Shown here: in pieces, positions 11,456 to 22,819 of the stretch
Layout: every line of letters begins with the position of its first letter
Position numbering within the stretch: position 1 is the first letter of the stretch
Source: Dasypus novemcinctus
Taxonomy: Eukaryota > Chordata > Mammalia > Cingulata > Dasypodidae
DNA: 64,000 bases
NCBI RefSeq assembly: GCF_030445035.2
Contig: NC_080690.1
Coordinates: 31,956,796 to 32,020,795 of the forward strand
Direction: 5' to 3'
Program-made: the position numbers and the translations under genes
Notes under the pieces: generated by a model
The model's database searches: none
Told to the model about the DNA's origin: nothing
Seen by the model: the letters and a program-made list of their open reading frames with translations, nothing else

Positions 11456-12744
11456 CCGGATGCCTGTATTGGAGTGGGTTGTCATTACTTTGGTATCCTT
11501 ACCCCTGACACTCTGTCTCCTAAAACTTGATAAAGGTGGAATCTCAGTTGCCTTACCAGGCAACTTTATGGTAAAAATGACCTGTGATAGAAAAATTGCA
11601 TCTGGCCTGGAAAAGTGTAAATGAAGCATAAATCCTGGTAGGAAGCCATAGCTTTAGGATTCCCAGAATGCTGAGATTCCTAGCTAGGGATATCCCTTTT
11701 GGAGACCTGGAAATTATGCCTGAACCTATTACTTGAGATATGGGGCATGGCACTTCTAACCAGGGTGGCTCTTGCATCTGTCTATTGTGAATCTTGTTCC
11801 CTCACACCTGTACTTTTATGGGGGAGGCACAGTCAAGGAGAATAGTTGGCGGCAACTATGTGGATGGCTATGAGGATTATGACTGCTGAAAAGAAATGCC
11901 TGATGTCGCCCAACAGGATGTGTTTCTGGCCCAATGTCCATCTGATTAAACTGATCCCAGGTGTTACCCACTCAGGTCTTGTGAGTCTGAATGTCTAGTC
12001 ATGAAGACATGCACCCCTTCAAATAGGGCTTCAGAGACTTCCAAGAGGAAAGCCAATTTTAAAAGAGTTAAAACCATTTCTTCAATTATTTCTTCACAAG
12101 AAAACAAGTGTAACTGTACATGAGCTCTCTGAGAAAATATTGCTGTAGCTCCCACAGTGTTCCTTATTTTGGTCAGGACTAGAGCTAGCAGGCTGGGGTG
12201 TGTACTTATTGAGTGATACACCCTTGGTAGAATGAAGGAAGTGAAGAGTTGATTCCCCAGCTGCTCAGGGTGCTGCTGGCAGACAGCCCTCAGCTATCAG
12301 CCCCTCTGGAGATTGCCTTGGTGGAAGAGAACCCCTTCACCCAACATCACACTGGCAGCCAATTACTGACCAACACAGCATATACAGGTCCTTTCCCCTC
12401 AGACCAACTAGAGACAACGCTGAAGGATTTTTCCAGTTTCAGAGCTCCCCATAGGCCAACTGAGGCTTCCCCATCAAGAGACTGCACCAAGGTTCAACCT
12501 CTCCTTCTGAGGCAGGTTATTTTAGGGAAAGGGAAGACTTGCGTCACAGCTGAGGCCTAGCAGACAACATGGCCTGCAGGCAACATGGCCCTGAGACCCC
12601 ACCTAGAAATCTCCTGAGGAATCCCACAAGATCCCAGCAACAACAATCTCATTTGGGATGAGAATCCCATTCAGGGTCAAGGGAAAGCCCTGGCTATGAT
12701 AAATTTCCTGCACATTCCTTTCTACTTGTGACAACACCTGATCA
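11456..12744. other. Unassigned sequence
   Basis: No recognisable exon. The 103-residue ORF at 12249-12560 shows no domain I know. The moderately GC-rich 12250-12660 part has the texture of an old repeat, but I could not name one. Confidence 0.4.
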
Positions 12745-12965
12745 AAAATGTTTATTAGGCACCTAACATGTTTCAGGCACCAGAATCAGTACTCACAAAT
12801 AAGACATGATCTTTGCTCACAGAAAGCTTATAATTGGGAGGTAGGGGGGGCATGGATCTATTATAATGCAGTGTAGTAAGAGCTATGGTGGTTAAACATT
12901 GTAAGAGTATAACATAAGGTATTTCTAATGGGGCCTGTGGACATTTAAGGGATTTGTGAAAGAAA
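12745..12965. repeat. Ancient mammalian interspersed repeat fragment
   Basis: 'tttattaggcacctaacatg', 'tttcaggcacc', then 'tgctcacagaaagcttataa' and 'atgcagtgtagtaagagcta' follow the order of the old repeat also seen at 5599, 25985 and 54850. The family is not assigned. Confidence 0.5.
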
Positions 12966-13156
12966 AAGATACACTGGCTTCTAAAAGACAAGTAAGAACT
13001 AGTGAGTCCAGAAAAACAGAAAGGCAGAAAGGTGCTCCATGGAGAAGGAGCAGCACATTCCAAGAATAGGATGACAATGAAAGCATGACACTATTCTGGA
13101 GACTGCAGTTTTTTCAGTTACTTGTACAATTGAAGGTAGAAGAGCAGTACCATGCA

Positions 13157-13201
13157 ATAGATAGGTAGGTAGGTAGGTAGGTAGGTAGGTAGGTAGGTAG
13201 G

Positions 13202-13234
<33 letters not shown>
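13157..13234. repeat. Compound (GGTA)n/(GATA)n microsatellite
   Basis: About ten GGTA-phase units pass directly into about seven GATA units. The switch is a single G/A change per unit, so the tract probably arose by mutation of one tetramer followed by expansion of both. Confidence 0.95.
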
Positions 13235-13285
13235 GACATGTTAAGGACATTGAAGGTAGGGGAGAGTACCATACCCTGTATCTTA

Positions 13286-14300
13286 TATTAGCCAGCCAAA
13301 GGGGTGCTGATGCAAAGTACCAGAAATCTGTTGGGTTTTATAAAGGGTGTTAATTTGGGGTAGAAGCTTACAGTTTCCAGGTCATAAAGTGTAAGTTACT
13401 TCCCTCACCAAAGTCTATTGCCACATGTTGGAGCAAGATGGCTGCCGAAGTCTGTAAGGGTTCAGGCTTCCTTTTCCTCTTATGGCTCCATGGTCCCAAC
13501 TTCTTCCAATATCAACTGTAGGCTGGGTAAGTCTCATCTCTCTCCAGGGGCTCGTTTCCCTCTAGGCTCAGCTGCTCTGGTCTCTCCACAAGGCCAGCTG
13601 TAAACTATCAGGTGAACAGCTTATCTCTCTTCCTGGGGCCTCTGCTGTGTCTAATGGAGCCTTCTTTCTTTCCTCATGTATCTGCTTCTCTTGTATTTAC
13701 TCCCCTGGGCTCCAGCATTAAAACTCTAACTAACCCCTCTGCCTTGTCGTTTTCTTTGTGAAAATGGCATCCTACCGATGTGGCCCAATCAAAGTAGGAC
13801 ACTGAGTCCCCACCCCCTTGGTGGAGAAAACTACAAGGCAGAGGAGTTCTCTGGACTTTTGGAGTGGGAGCCCTGGGAAGAGAACACATAGAGAAGCAGA
13901 TACATGAGAAGGCACCATGAGACACAGCAGAGGCCCCGGGAGGAGAAACAAGCCATTCACCTGACAGTTAATAGCTGGCCTTGTGGCCAGAGCAGCTAAG
14001 CCTGGAGAGAAATGAGCCCTGGGAGGGAGACGAAACTTGCCCCAGCATGCAGCTGAGACCGGAAGAAGCTGGGACCACGGAGACTTGGGAGGAGGAAGAA
14101 GACTGAAACCTCACAGACATTGCCAGTCATCTTACGTCAACATGTGGCAACAGACTCTGGATAAGAAAGTACCTCTTATGGTACCTTGAGTTCGACTCTT
14201 TAGGGCCTTGTGACTGTAAGCTTCTACCCAAATAAATACCCTTTATAAAAACAAACCAATTTCTGATATTTTGTATCAGCACCCCTTTGGCTGACTAATA
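13286..14300. repeat. 1-kb fold-back: two inverted copies of one repeat
   Basis: The left end reads 'tattagccagccaaagggg' and the right end 'cccctttggctgactaata', its reverse complement. Pairing continues inward through most of both arms. Examples are left 'ctgtaaactatcaggtgaac' with right 'attcacctgacagttaatag', left 'catgtatctgcttctctt' with right 'gagaagcagatacatgag', and left 'cctctgccttgtcgttttct' (about 13737) with right 'agaaaactacaaggcagagg' (about 13827). Arms are about 470 bp with roughly 80 percent identity by eye. The centre, about 13757-13826, does not pair. It may be one element with a long inverted repeat, or two insertions facing each other. No transposase is encoded. Confidence 0.85.
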
Positions 14301-14955
14301 GACCATATATATATATTTGACATGTTTAAGGGCATTGAACCTTACGTTTAAAAAAAAGGGATAAGCATGGGAGGGTTGTACACATTTGTAATTTAGAAAT
14401 ATTTCTGTGCTTGCAATGTGGAAAGAAGATTTGAAGAGAGGCGGACAAAAGACAGGAAAACCAATGCAGAGGTTGCTATAGAATTCTTTAGCAAGACAGG
14501 ATTTTAACATGAGCCAAAGCTGGGATACAATGAATGGAGAGAAGAAAAATTGAGATATTTTGGAGTTAGACTTGATAAGACTTGGAGGTTCATTGAATGT
14601 GGGGTAGGCAGAGAGGAAAGGATCAAGGAAAAGCTCAAATTTTTTTGAGTCAAGGGGCAGGGAAGGCAAAATATGATACAGCAAGAATCAGGGCAGGGTG
14701 CTTCAGTGATTTCTAGGTAAATTGAATTGGAACTTTTTGTGGAGCAACCAAACGGATATATAAAGTTAGCAGCTTATGTGGGGCTAAGGTATGCATATGT
14801 GTGCATGTATGTGTGTGTGCATGTGAGCAATAAACACTTAGCGCAGCTCACCACCCTTATTCGCCAGCTATACTCTAGTATTCGTATCATTCTTTTAGGC
14901 CTCAGAGTACAATATCACTCAACAGTTGTGATCTAATGTGGCATATTTAGAGAGA
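14301..14955. other. Unique sequence
   Basis: No recognised gene. A (TA)n run starts just right of the fold-back, and a TGTG/CATG-rich tract lies at about 14790-14825. The 129-residue minus-strand ORF has no recognisable domain. Confidence 0.45.
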
Positions 14956-14956
14956 A

Positions 14957-15140
14957 CAAGGCTTTGAAGTCAGACAGAACCAAGCTCTTATCTGAACTCT
15001 ACCACTTACTTGCTATAAATACTTGGACAAGTAATCTAGCCTCAATTTCTCCATCAAAAATGACACCTGTAATCCCCACTTTAAAGTCATTAACGCATAG
15101 GTGTAAACACACCTGGCACATATTAGGACTTTGGTGATTC
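14957..15140 (+). repeat. MIR SINE
   Basis: Good MIR order: 'gctttgaagtcagacagaac', 'gaactctaccacttacttgc', 'ggacaagtaatctagcctc', 'tttctccatcaaaaatga' and 'acacctggcacatattagg'. Confidence 0.75.
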
Positions 15141-16485
15141 CTTAGTTTCCCAGACCAAATAGTTTCTACCTGCTTTGCATTGCATCTATCCTTTGGCAGT
15201 ACTTCCTGATTCTAGTTTCCACTTTAAACTCCTATTGCTCATAGAGAGCATTATTTCACTTACCAGATAAAGATAAAATTCCACCCCCACCTCCCTTTGT
15301 GCTGTCTGGTCATGCACGTGTATGTTATCCTGCCCTGGCCTTGTCTACATCTAATTTACTTCCTTTCAGTTGAATGTTATCACAAGTCATGAATTGTTCT
15401 CACTTTGTGTTTACTGCAAACAGATAACCATTATCTCCAATGGGCCTGCTTGGTTTTATCTTAGTCGTTTCACATTCTGCAACTTTTTAATTATTTCATT
15501 TTATTTTCTCTACATTAGGTTGTTTCTCTTCTGCACTGACACTTGGATAAAGAGGGGGGAAAAAAACAATTTGTAATTTAACATGCTTTTCAAACATATT
15601 ACCCCTGGAAATAAGCAGAGGGCCTTGAAGTTTGTTTTGAATATAAAATTCAGTGACCCTATGGAAATTCCTCAGATGATAAAGATAATATTTTTCAGAT
15701 TCCCCAAACAGAGAGTTTGGTTAATTTCAGCAAGGGACTAATCCAAGCAAAGCAAGACTTGGTTCATTCCAGAGACCAGGGCTCCTCCATTTGAGGATTT
15801 ACACAGGCAGCTGGAGAAGATGGGAGCAAAAGATGGATATCAACCATATCCGAAGTGGAGAAGAGAAATAGTAGCCTATTCAAGGGAAAACCGTAGAATG
15901 AGACTAGAAAAGGAACCAACACTCTGGCATTGGTTAAGCATGAGAATGGCGAATATTCTGAACTTGGACAGACGTTAAGAATAGAAAAAGAGAGAGGGGT
16001 CAGGTCTTAAATTGTGGACATGGGGCAAGGGTATTTAAAGTTCCCTATTAAGGGATGATGGTCAAAGGTCTGAAAATACTTAATAACAAACTGCTGTAGG
16101 TAAGAGCAGGCCATTTTTTTCTCATCCTTCCGAGAATGGCTTTTTGATTCCCATCCAAGAAAATTATACTAGAGCCTATCAAAGATTGTCTCTATAGATT
16201 TACCACATCTTCTGATTACCTGTCTCAGACTTCCTTCTTCCCTCTCATTTCCTCAACTCTCCATTTCTCTCATGTTCCCACTCCCCATCCCCATTCCCAA
16301 CATACACATACAATTTAGTTTCCCCTTTCTCTGCTCTTGATCACACTATCTGACTACAAGTTCCATCTTTCCTCTCCTTGGTTGTGTATCCCATAGATCT
16401 TTCTGCCCATTAAGAAATCTAAAAAGTAGAAGCAGCAACATCCTCCACCGCATTAACCTTTACCATATAAATCAGCCCTGAATAC
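15141..16485. other. Mostly unique sequence
   Basis: About 15180-15250 has a faint L2-like texture. A pyrimidine-rich stretch lies at 16210-16340. No exon was recognised. Confidence 0.4.
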
Positions 16486-16489
16486 GGGA

Positions 16490-16680
16490 CTGAGATGTGC
16501 CCAGCACTTAGGCACTTTGCATGCTTAGGCCCTTTGAATCCTCACTATATTCCAATTTTACAGTTGAGGAAACGAGACCTCCCTAAACTGACAAGAGTAG
16601 TAAGTGGAAGAGCTGGAAATTAGACACTGGTCATTAGGACTCCAAACCCCAATTTTGACTAATCCTAATTTACAAACTGC
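16490..16680 (-). repeat. MIR SINE, reverse orientation
   Basis: Reads as MIR reverse complement: 'cagcacttaggcactttgc', 'tgaatcctcactatattcc', 'ttttacagttgaggaaacg' and 'gtaagtggaagagctgg'. Confidence 0.7.
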
Positions 16681-17410
16681 ACTTTGATGGTGCAATCTTA
16701 ATGATTTCTCCACAATGAGCTGTCAGCCCTCCCTCCCCTTGTGTCAATGTCTTTCTCTCCCGACATAAGCACAAAGTGAACCAGGGAAATGTACTGGAAA
16801 ACAAATGGCTCCTAAGCTATTTGTACTCTAGTCTGGGTCTCTGGTATGCTTTGATTTTCTCATACATATACTGAAATACAAAATACTTTGTGACGTTAAT
16901 ACTGGAGTGGCATTTAGAGACCCAAAACTTAACATTTGGCTTTAAAGTTCTACCATAGGATAAATATTCCTCTTCTTTGCCAAAAAGGAAAAAAAAGAAA
17001 AAGAAAAATGCAATGCATTTAATAATCGTCCAAACGAACAAGAATGAACAGAGCTGCCCTGGCTAGTTTGATGCTGAGTCACCTGTGCCCTGTCTGAAGC
17101 TGATCCTACTATTTCTGCTTTGGCTGTTAATTCAGTCCAAGGGCCTCACTTCTGCGTGATAGGCATCCCATGAGCTGCCAGTGCCAGACATCCTGAGATA
17201 AATTACCAAATGGACTCTGGGCAAGCTTCTTGTTCTCAATATGAATTTTGAGAGTATAAAGAACTTCCCCTGGACCAAAGTGTAGCCCTTTCAGGTGTGC
17301 CAAGAAGAGGTCAGCATTACTCTTCCGGGGACATCTCTCCCAGAGTGGAAGGGCAAAGAGCAGTGGTAATATCTCCTGTGATCACCACCCCTCTCGCAAG
17401 CTGGCTCAGA
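16681..17410. other. Unique sequence
   Basis: No recognised repeat or exon. The 17050-17250 part, around 'gctgagtcacctgtgccctg' and a GC-balanced run, is a weak candidate for conserved DNA. Confidence 0.4.
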
Positions 17411-17412
17411 GA

Positions 17413-17635
17413 AAACATCATGGGCTTTGGAGTCAGACAGATTTAGGTTCATGTCCGAGCTCTGCCACCTATGAGATCTACAACCTTATATGGTAGGGTT
17501 AATTTTGCTGACCCTCAGCTTCTTCCGACATAAGGTGAGTAATTACTTAAAATGGAAGAATGTCTTGGTAATTAAATAAGATAATATCTAAAAGTATCTG
17601 CATGGTACTTGGCCTATAGCTCATGCCCAAGAACT
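17413..17635 (+). repeat. MIR SINE
   Basis: 'tttggagtcagacagattta', 'gagctctgccacctatgag', 'ctgaccctcagcttcttcc', 'aattaaataagataat' and 'ggtacttggcctata' follow MIR order. Confidence 0.75.
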
Positions 17636-18234
17636 GTGAACCTCCTCTCCCTCTTCTGAAGAGAGGCAACCTCTTCATCTTCCTAGCCACTTGATGGAGT
17701 AGGAAAAGGACATAGATTGTTGCAAAAGTTGGTGAAACTGAGATAAGGAGAGGTAAAACAACATGCCAATTGCCCTTCAGAAAGTTGAGGCAAGACTTCC
17801 TAGTCTTACCAGACTATTGGAAGAGTCCCCCACCACCCCAAACTGTTTTTCCCCATGAGTCAGGCTTCAGGAGCAATTACTGGTGCTATATCCCCATGAC
17901 CCTTTCTCTGTATTGCTTTCTTTTCTGTTCTCTCTTGTTTTGCACGTACATACTTTAGCTCCTTTTTAATTAGCTTGTTTTTCTTCTCCTTCTACATTTT
18001 CAGTCCTGAGCAGGAACACCCAGGCAATGTTTAATGTTCTGTGGCATTTAAGAATAAAGAAATATGTGGTAAGAATCAGCTTTACTGCTTCCATAGCTCC
18101 CAAGGGAGTTAGACAATTAAAAAGCTGAGCCATTTTCTTTGCTTATCCAGAACACAGTACCAGTGGGGAACATTTCAAGGGTCCATCAGCAGAAGGCAGG
18201 GAACTGGGAAAGAGCACGAGAGGAGGGAGCAGGA
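17636..18234. other. Unique sequence
   Basis: Nothing assigned. Confidence 0.45.
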
Positions 18235-18350
18235 AACAAATCCCATTGCTGCCTCCGCCACTAATTACCCATGCCTTCACCTCTTCTCTCTTCTTCTGTT
18301 TCTCTATGTCCCATCTGTAAAATGATAGTGTAGGGTAGATTCAGTCATTC
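18235..18350 (+). repeat. MIR SINE fragment
   Basis: 'ctgcctccgccactaattac', 'tcacctcttctctc' and 'cccatctgtaaaatgatag' are the MIR centre and 3' part. Confidence 0.6.
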
Positions 18351-18485
18351 TCAACCCTTCTCTGCATCATAATCATCCAGTGAACATTTTTAGAATAGAA
18401 AATTCAAACCCAGTTTTACTGCATCAGAGTGTTTGCATGTATTTGAACAGGGTCCTCAGGGTGATCTGATGCCCACCTGGGCTAG
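18350..18485. mobile_element. hAT-Charlie MITE fragment (MER5-like)
   Basis: 'attctcaacccttctctgca', 'aatcatccagtgaacatttt' and 'tgatctgatgcccacctgg' follow the order of MER5-type non-autonomous hAT elements. The terminal inverted repeats are decayed. Confidence 0.5.
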
Positions 18486-18520
18486 GTGAAAGATTTCTCA
18501 TAGACTTTAAAGTATGTGCA

Positions 18521-19420
18521 ATTCTAGCGACATCCAGAAACTATAAGCAGGGCAGACAGCTCAGGAATTCGGCACCCTGTCAGTGGACCTTACTTTGGAA
18601 TTTATGCTCCCTAGGGTAATAGAATTAGACTTATTTATAGGTTCTCTGCACCTGGCTCTTTTGCCCCTTTTATTTGAATTATAATCAGCAATATACTTGA
18701 TAAATAAATGTCCCAGAGACTTAAATCTTGTTCCGTCCATGTGCCAGTTGAGCCCTGAATTTCAGCAGAGCTGCAATACCTACTCTCCAGTTCACTGGAC
18801 TCACCTAGGACAACTAACAAGGAGATGATGATGGACAACATCCATCCCAAGGAACAGAGAGTATTTACAACTGCAAGCAAGATAGTTCCATCCATCTGCC
18901 CCATGAGATTTAAGCTCCCTCTCAGAAGAAGAATGGCATCACCATCCCAAAATCCTCAAGATTGGGAAATTAACAATGGACTAAAGTAGGCTGATTATTA
19001 TTCTACTATTGACTTATTATTTTAGCAATGGAAGAACTCTTATCATTGACGTAAAGGCCATGGCCACCAGAGGTCCTGAGGGATGAAAGAGGGAAGAATA
19101 GGTAGAATATGGGGACATTTTCAGGACATTGGATTTTTTCCTGCATGGCATTGCAGTGATGGATACAGGCCATTGTATATTTTGTCATAACCTACATAAT
19201 TGTGCTGGACATAGTGTAAACTATAATGTAAACCGTAGTCCATTGTTAGTAGCCATGCTTCAATATGTGTTCATCAATTGTAACAAATGTACCACACTAA
19301 TAAAGGATGTTATTAATGTGGGAAAGTATGGCAGGGGGAGGGAGTGGGGCATATGGGGATTCCTTTATATAACATTTATGTATTCTAAATCTTCTTTAAA
19401 ATTAAAAAATTAAAAAATAA
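18521..19420 (+). mobile_element. L1 3' end (armadillo-type 3' UTR), copy B
   Basis: Near-collinear with copy A at 1-834. The two have diverged by small indels such as the altered (TTA)n block near 19010. A probable TSD is 'aaagtatgtgca' at 18509-18520 and 'aaagcatgtaca' at 19421-19432, differing by two transitions. It ends in an A-rich tail. It is 5'-truncated and non-coding, and the 89- and 94-residue ORFs have no meaning. Confidence 0.8.
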
Positions 19421-19432
19421 AAAGCATGTACA

Positions 19433-19795
19433 TTAATGTTCCCAGATTTAAGTTGAATCCTCTAATGATTTCCTCTAATATGGGCATACCAATACTCGAT
19501 CCCAGCATCCTCAACACACTGGATGAATCCTAGTATGGGGAGAATCCAGGAAGAAATGGGCAGGGAGGATCCTTCCATCTGATAGAGTGAGTATTGCTTT
19601 CTGCTCTGCATCAGTTGAAAGCAAAGAAGGAGAGAAAGTTCTCAACACAGATGTCTGACAGGAGAGATTCTAATATATCTGACATCCTAATTTTGCCTAT
19701 AGTAGACATTCTAGAGAAATTTTCCTTTTAGTTTTATTCCTATTAAATAACAGTACAGGTAAGAGAATTAAGATCTACCCTAATGTCTACCTGTT
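19433..19795. other. Unique sequence
   Basis: Nothing assigned. Confidence 0.45.
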
Positions 19796-20420
19796 ATCCC
19801 TTCATTTTTGTGCTGATTTTACCCAAACCAATCTAGATTAGAAGGCAAGGACTACACGTCTTGTTCACCCATTTTTTTTAATAGAATGAACAGAATCATC
19901 AACCTTTTTTTAAAGATTTATTTTTTTATTTTATTTGCTCCCTTCCTGCTGTTTTTGCTGTCTGTATCCATTCGCTGTGTGATCTTCTGTATCTATGTCT
20001 CTTTTTGGTCTTCTCATTTTTTCTCCTCTAGGATTCACCAGGATTCAGTCCTGGGGATCTCTGATGTGGAGAGAGGTTCCCTGTTACCTGCACTACCTCA
20101 GTTCCTGGTTTCTGCTGCACTTCACCTTACTCTCCCCTTCATCCCCCTTCATCATCTTGCTGCATGACTCATTTGCACTGGTACTGGCTCACTGCGCAGG
20201 CACTCAGCTCGCCACACGGGCACTGGCTCGCCGTGCAGGCACGCTTTCTCTTCTCTTTCACCAGGAGGTGCCAGGTATCGAACCCAGGTCCTCCCATATG
20301 GTAGGCAGAAGCCCCATCACTTGAGCCACATTTGCTTCCCTTGTTCACCCATTTTAACCCAAGTACTTGACAGGTACTAGGTACATAATAAATATCTTGT
20401 TAAATATGCCTTAAATAAAT
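19796..20420 (+). repeat. LINE L2 3' end, split by a SINE
   Basis: The left part, ending 'caaggactacacgtcttg', and the right part 'agtacttgacaggtactagg' followed by 'cataataaatatcttg' form one L2 3' end once the SINE at 19876-20340 is removed. Confidence 0.6.
19876..20340 (-). mobile_element. DAS-SINE, long chimeric form, reverse orientation
   Basis: Reverse complement carries the tRNA-Ala-like head ('gggaagcaaatgtggctcaa' at its 5' end, + strand 20340 down) with 'ggttcgatac' as B box. It is followed by the second domain, rich in 'gtgcaaatgagtca' and 'cagcaagatgatg', and an A tail seen as T runs at 19906-19935. A perfect 15-bp TSD 'ttgttcacccatttt' lies at 19861-19875 and 20341-20355. A segment of unclear origin (19877-19900) lies between tail and TSD. 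Two 93- and 109-residue ORFs are frames of the SINE. Confidence 0.9.
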
Positions 20421-20968
20421 GAATGCTTACAAGGATTATAGCATAATAGAAAGTGGAGGAAAATTAGTTAATTTTCCTGATATTTGTGATGTGATTCTGT
20501 CTACATTTTTGATAGCACAGGCCTCAGACAGATCCATCTCTTAAAGCCTATAGATGACTCAGTAAAATCTGTTAAATCCCAAAATCATAATCACATTCGG
20601 CAATGACGGGTCATTTCCCAAGTGCAACATGACACCCACCCCTTTTGATCAAGGAGAGCTAATGATGCCTATGATCCATGCCAGAAGAATCACAGGTCCC
20701 ATTCCAGTATGCCATTTGTAGCTTCTTTAGACTAAGTATTAATTCCCTCACGATTACAAACAGTCGACAATGAATAAGGAACAGAGTATGCTTCTAACTA
20801 CACAGAGTGTATTTCTTTATAAATCCTCTCTGAGGCTCCTAATGACATAGAGCTCATATTGTAGTCATTGAAAGAGCCACATTTGCCCCTGGACCTCCTC
20901 AGTCTAGTAACATATTAGTCATATGGGACATGCCTTAATTCTCTCATACCATTCACTGCCTTTTATTT
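20421..20968. other. Unique sequence
   Basis: No repeat or exon recognised. Confidence 0.45.
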
Positions 20969-20969
20969 C

Positions 20970-21030
20970 CAAGGAGCTAGTAGCTAAGTGCTAAGGAGGT
21001 CAAGGTCCCAGGTTCGATTTCTTATGGGCA
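20970..21030 (+). repeat. tRNA-like fossil (degenerate tRNA-SINE head)
   Basis: 'tagctaagtgctaagg' resembles a Pol III A box, and 'ggtcccaggttcgattt' about 30 bases later is a B box close to that of DAS-SINEs. The left part does not fit the DAS consensus and no complete cloverleaf forms, so this is at best a decayed SINE head. Confidence 0.35.
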
Positions 21031-21099
21031 CAGATGATTATCCCTCTCTTATCTAGACATAAACAAATATCACCAAATTTTAGTGACAAATGATTAGTC

Positions 21100-21235
21100 T
21101 TTTCCTTCATGAGCAAATCCTTGTGGAAAAGGGAGGGAGAGGTGTCATTTCTGGGCCTCAATGTCCTACTCTGTAAAATGAGATAATAGCAATAATAATC
21201 CCTTATTAGCTCTCTTGCAATGTCCAAAAAAAGTA
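21100..21235 (+). repeat. MIR SINE fragment
   Basis: 'tttctgggcctcaatgtcc', 'tactctgtaaaatgagat' and 'atagcaataataatccc' match the MIR centre. Confidence 0.6.
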
Positions 21236-21328
21236 TCCAAGATAATAACGTATGTGAATATATATTATCAAAAGAAAGAGGTGGGGAGAGAAACAAGGAG
21301 GGAAAGAGGAAAGTAAAAAAGGGAAGGA

Positions 21329-21615
21329 GGGGGAAGCAGGTGGCTCAAGCATTCGGGCTCCCATCTACCATATGGAGCATCCCAGGTTCAATTTTCAGGG
21401 CCTCCTGGTGAAAAGCAAGCTGGCCCACACAGCACGGAGAGCTGGTGCAACGAGTTGATGCCACAAAAAAAGATACAGAAGAGAGACAGGGAAAGACACA
21501 ACAAACCAGGGAGCTAAGGTGGCTCAAGAGACTGAGTGCCTCTCTCCGATGTCGGAAGGTCCCAGGATTGGATCCCAGTGCCTCCTAAAAAAAAGACAAG
21601 AAGAGAGGACAAGCA
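21329..21615 (+). mobile_element. DAS-SINE, chimeric plus extra tRNA monomer
   Basis: A first tRNA-like head ('gggggaagcaggtggctcaa', B box 'cccaggttcaatt') runs into the second domain ('ggcccacacagcacggagag', 'ggtgcaacgagttgatgc'). A second head ('gggagctaaggtggctcaag', B box 'cccaggattggatcc') follows at about 21510-21590. Either this is a head-domain-head composite SINE, or a monomer inserted into the A-rich end of a chimeric SINE. No clean TSD is visible. Confidence 0.85.
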
Positions 21616-21639
21616 GATCCAAGAGTGGGCCCATGTCAT

Positions 21640-22025
21640 AGGCCTCACCAATCAACTTAGTTCCATTTTTTGGTAACAATAATTATTTCAGGGATTGGCA
21701 CAGACCCACGTAAGTCCAATCAAAGTTGACCACAGCACTTTTCTGAAGCAATGGACAAGGTGCCTTCTCCATAGACTTTGTAAAAAGTGAAAAAGTGAGT
21801 TTGTAAGGTGGTGGAATCATCCTGATTGGAGAGCTTGCCTGAAAATGAAACCAAATACAGAGTTGCAGACTCTAGGGCTGTACTAACTTCTATTTCTAGA
21901 CCTGGATCTAGCTATATCTGAAGCTAATGTTTTAAATTATGTCAGCCTATAAATTCCCTTTTTATTTGAAGACAGTTTAGAGTTCGGTTTCTGTCTCTGA
22001 GGCTGAAAGAGTCCTAATTAACACA
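21640..22025 (+). mobile_element. LTR-like fragment (ERVL class)
   Basis: 'cctataaattccctttttat' followed by 'agttcggtttctgtctctga' and 'agagtcctaattaacac' is the 3' end pattern of an old mammalian LTR family. The upstream 'gggattggcacagacccacg' also fits. No coding part is present. Confidence 0.5.
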
Positions 22026-22089
22026 ATTTCAGAAAGTACGAAAGAAGCTCAATTACTTCTTTGTACATCTTTGTGGATGGATAAAGAAA

Positions 22090-22305
22090 GAACAAAAGTT
22101 GAAAACTGACAGACTTCATTTAAATCCTAACTCTACTAATCACTAGTCTTGTATTTCTGAGAAAATGATGTAATCTTTCTGAACTTTATGTTTGCATTTG
22201 TAAAATGGAGAGACAGCTAACTACCATGTAGAATTACATGGAGGATTAAATAAAATGGCACAGATTAAATGTGTGGCATATTGTATGCACTTATGCAGTA
22301 GTTCC
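22090..22305 (+). repeat. MIR SINE
   Basis: 'taaatcctaactctactaat', 'tgatgtaatctttctgaac', 'gtttgcatttgtaaaatgga' and 'gtggcatattgtatgcac'. Confidence 0.7.
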
Positions 22306-22819
22306 TAGATGTCCATTTACCTCTTAGAAATCCAGGGACAAGAGAAAATTAGACAAGTTCTCAGTGGTTACGCCCTGAAATGTCATAGAGCACATCGAAT
22401 TCGAGGTTGTTTCCATTCACTTGAGTCCCACGGCAGTGCATCTAACCACATTACTACCTCCAACCAGCTACACTGTTTATTTCATTTCCCATAAGCCCCA
22501 GAATCCTTTTGTCAGTAGGAATTTTTTTTAAGTAAGAGAGAGAGATTCCTACTAACAGAATATCTCCAGCAGTCGGAAGCACAGCAAGATGGAAAGAGAA
22601 ATCATGTCTCAAGTCCCATTCTCAGGAGAGCTCTGTAAAGGTAGGCATCTGTTAATGATGGCACAGATTTGGCCTTTTTTATAATTTAGCCAGGAAAAAT
22701 TTCAGGGAGACCCTGGGCAATTCAGGAAACATAAGGTAGATAAAAAAAGAAAAGCAATGGGGAACCTTCATGTATTATAATAGAAACTGCATTCAGAGAT
22801 GATAGCTACCAATATCTGG
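22306..22819. other. Unique sequence
   Basis: Nothing assigned. A (GA)n run lies at about 22537-22545. Confidence 0.45.

Noticed and set aside
11174..11629. 151- and 117-residue ORFs on opposite strands
   Set aside because: Both overlap a probable LTR and shadow each other. No domain seen.
1..19420. Segmental duplication of the two L1 3' UTRs
   Set aside because: Similarity stops at the element ends, and copy B has its own TSD.
20970..21030. Functional tRNA gene
   Set aside because: No complete cloverleaf, decayed acceptor and D arm.
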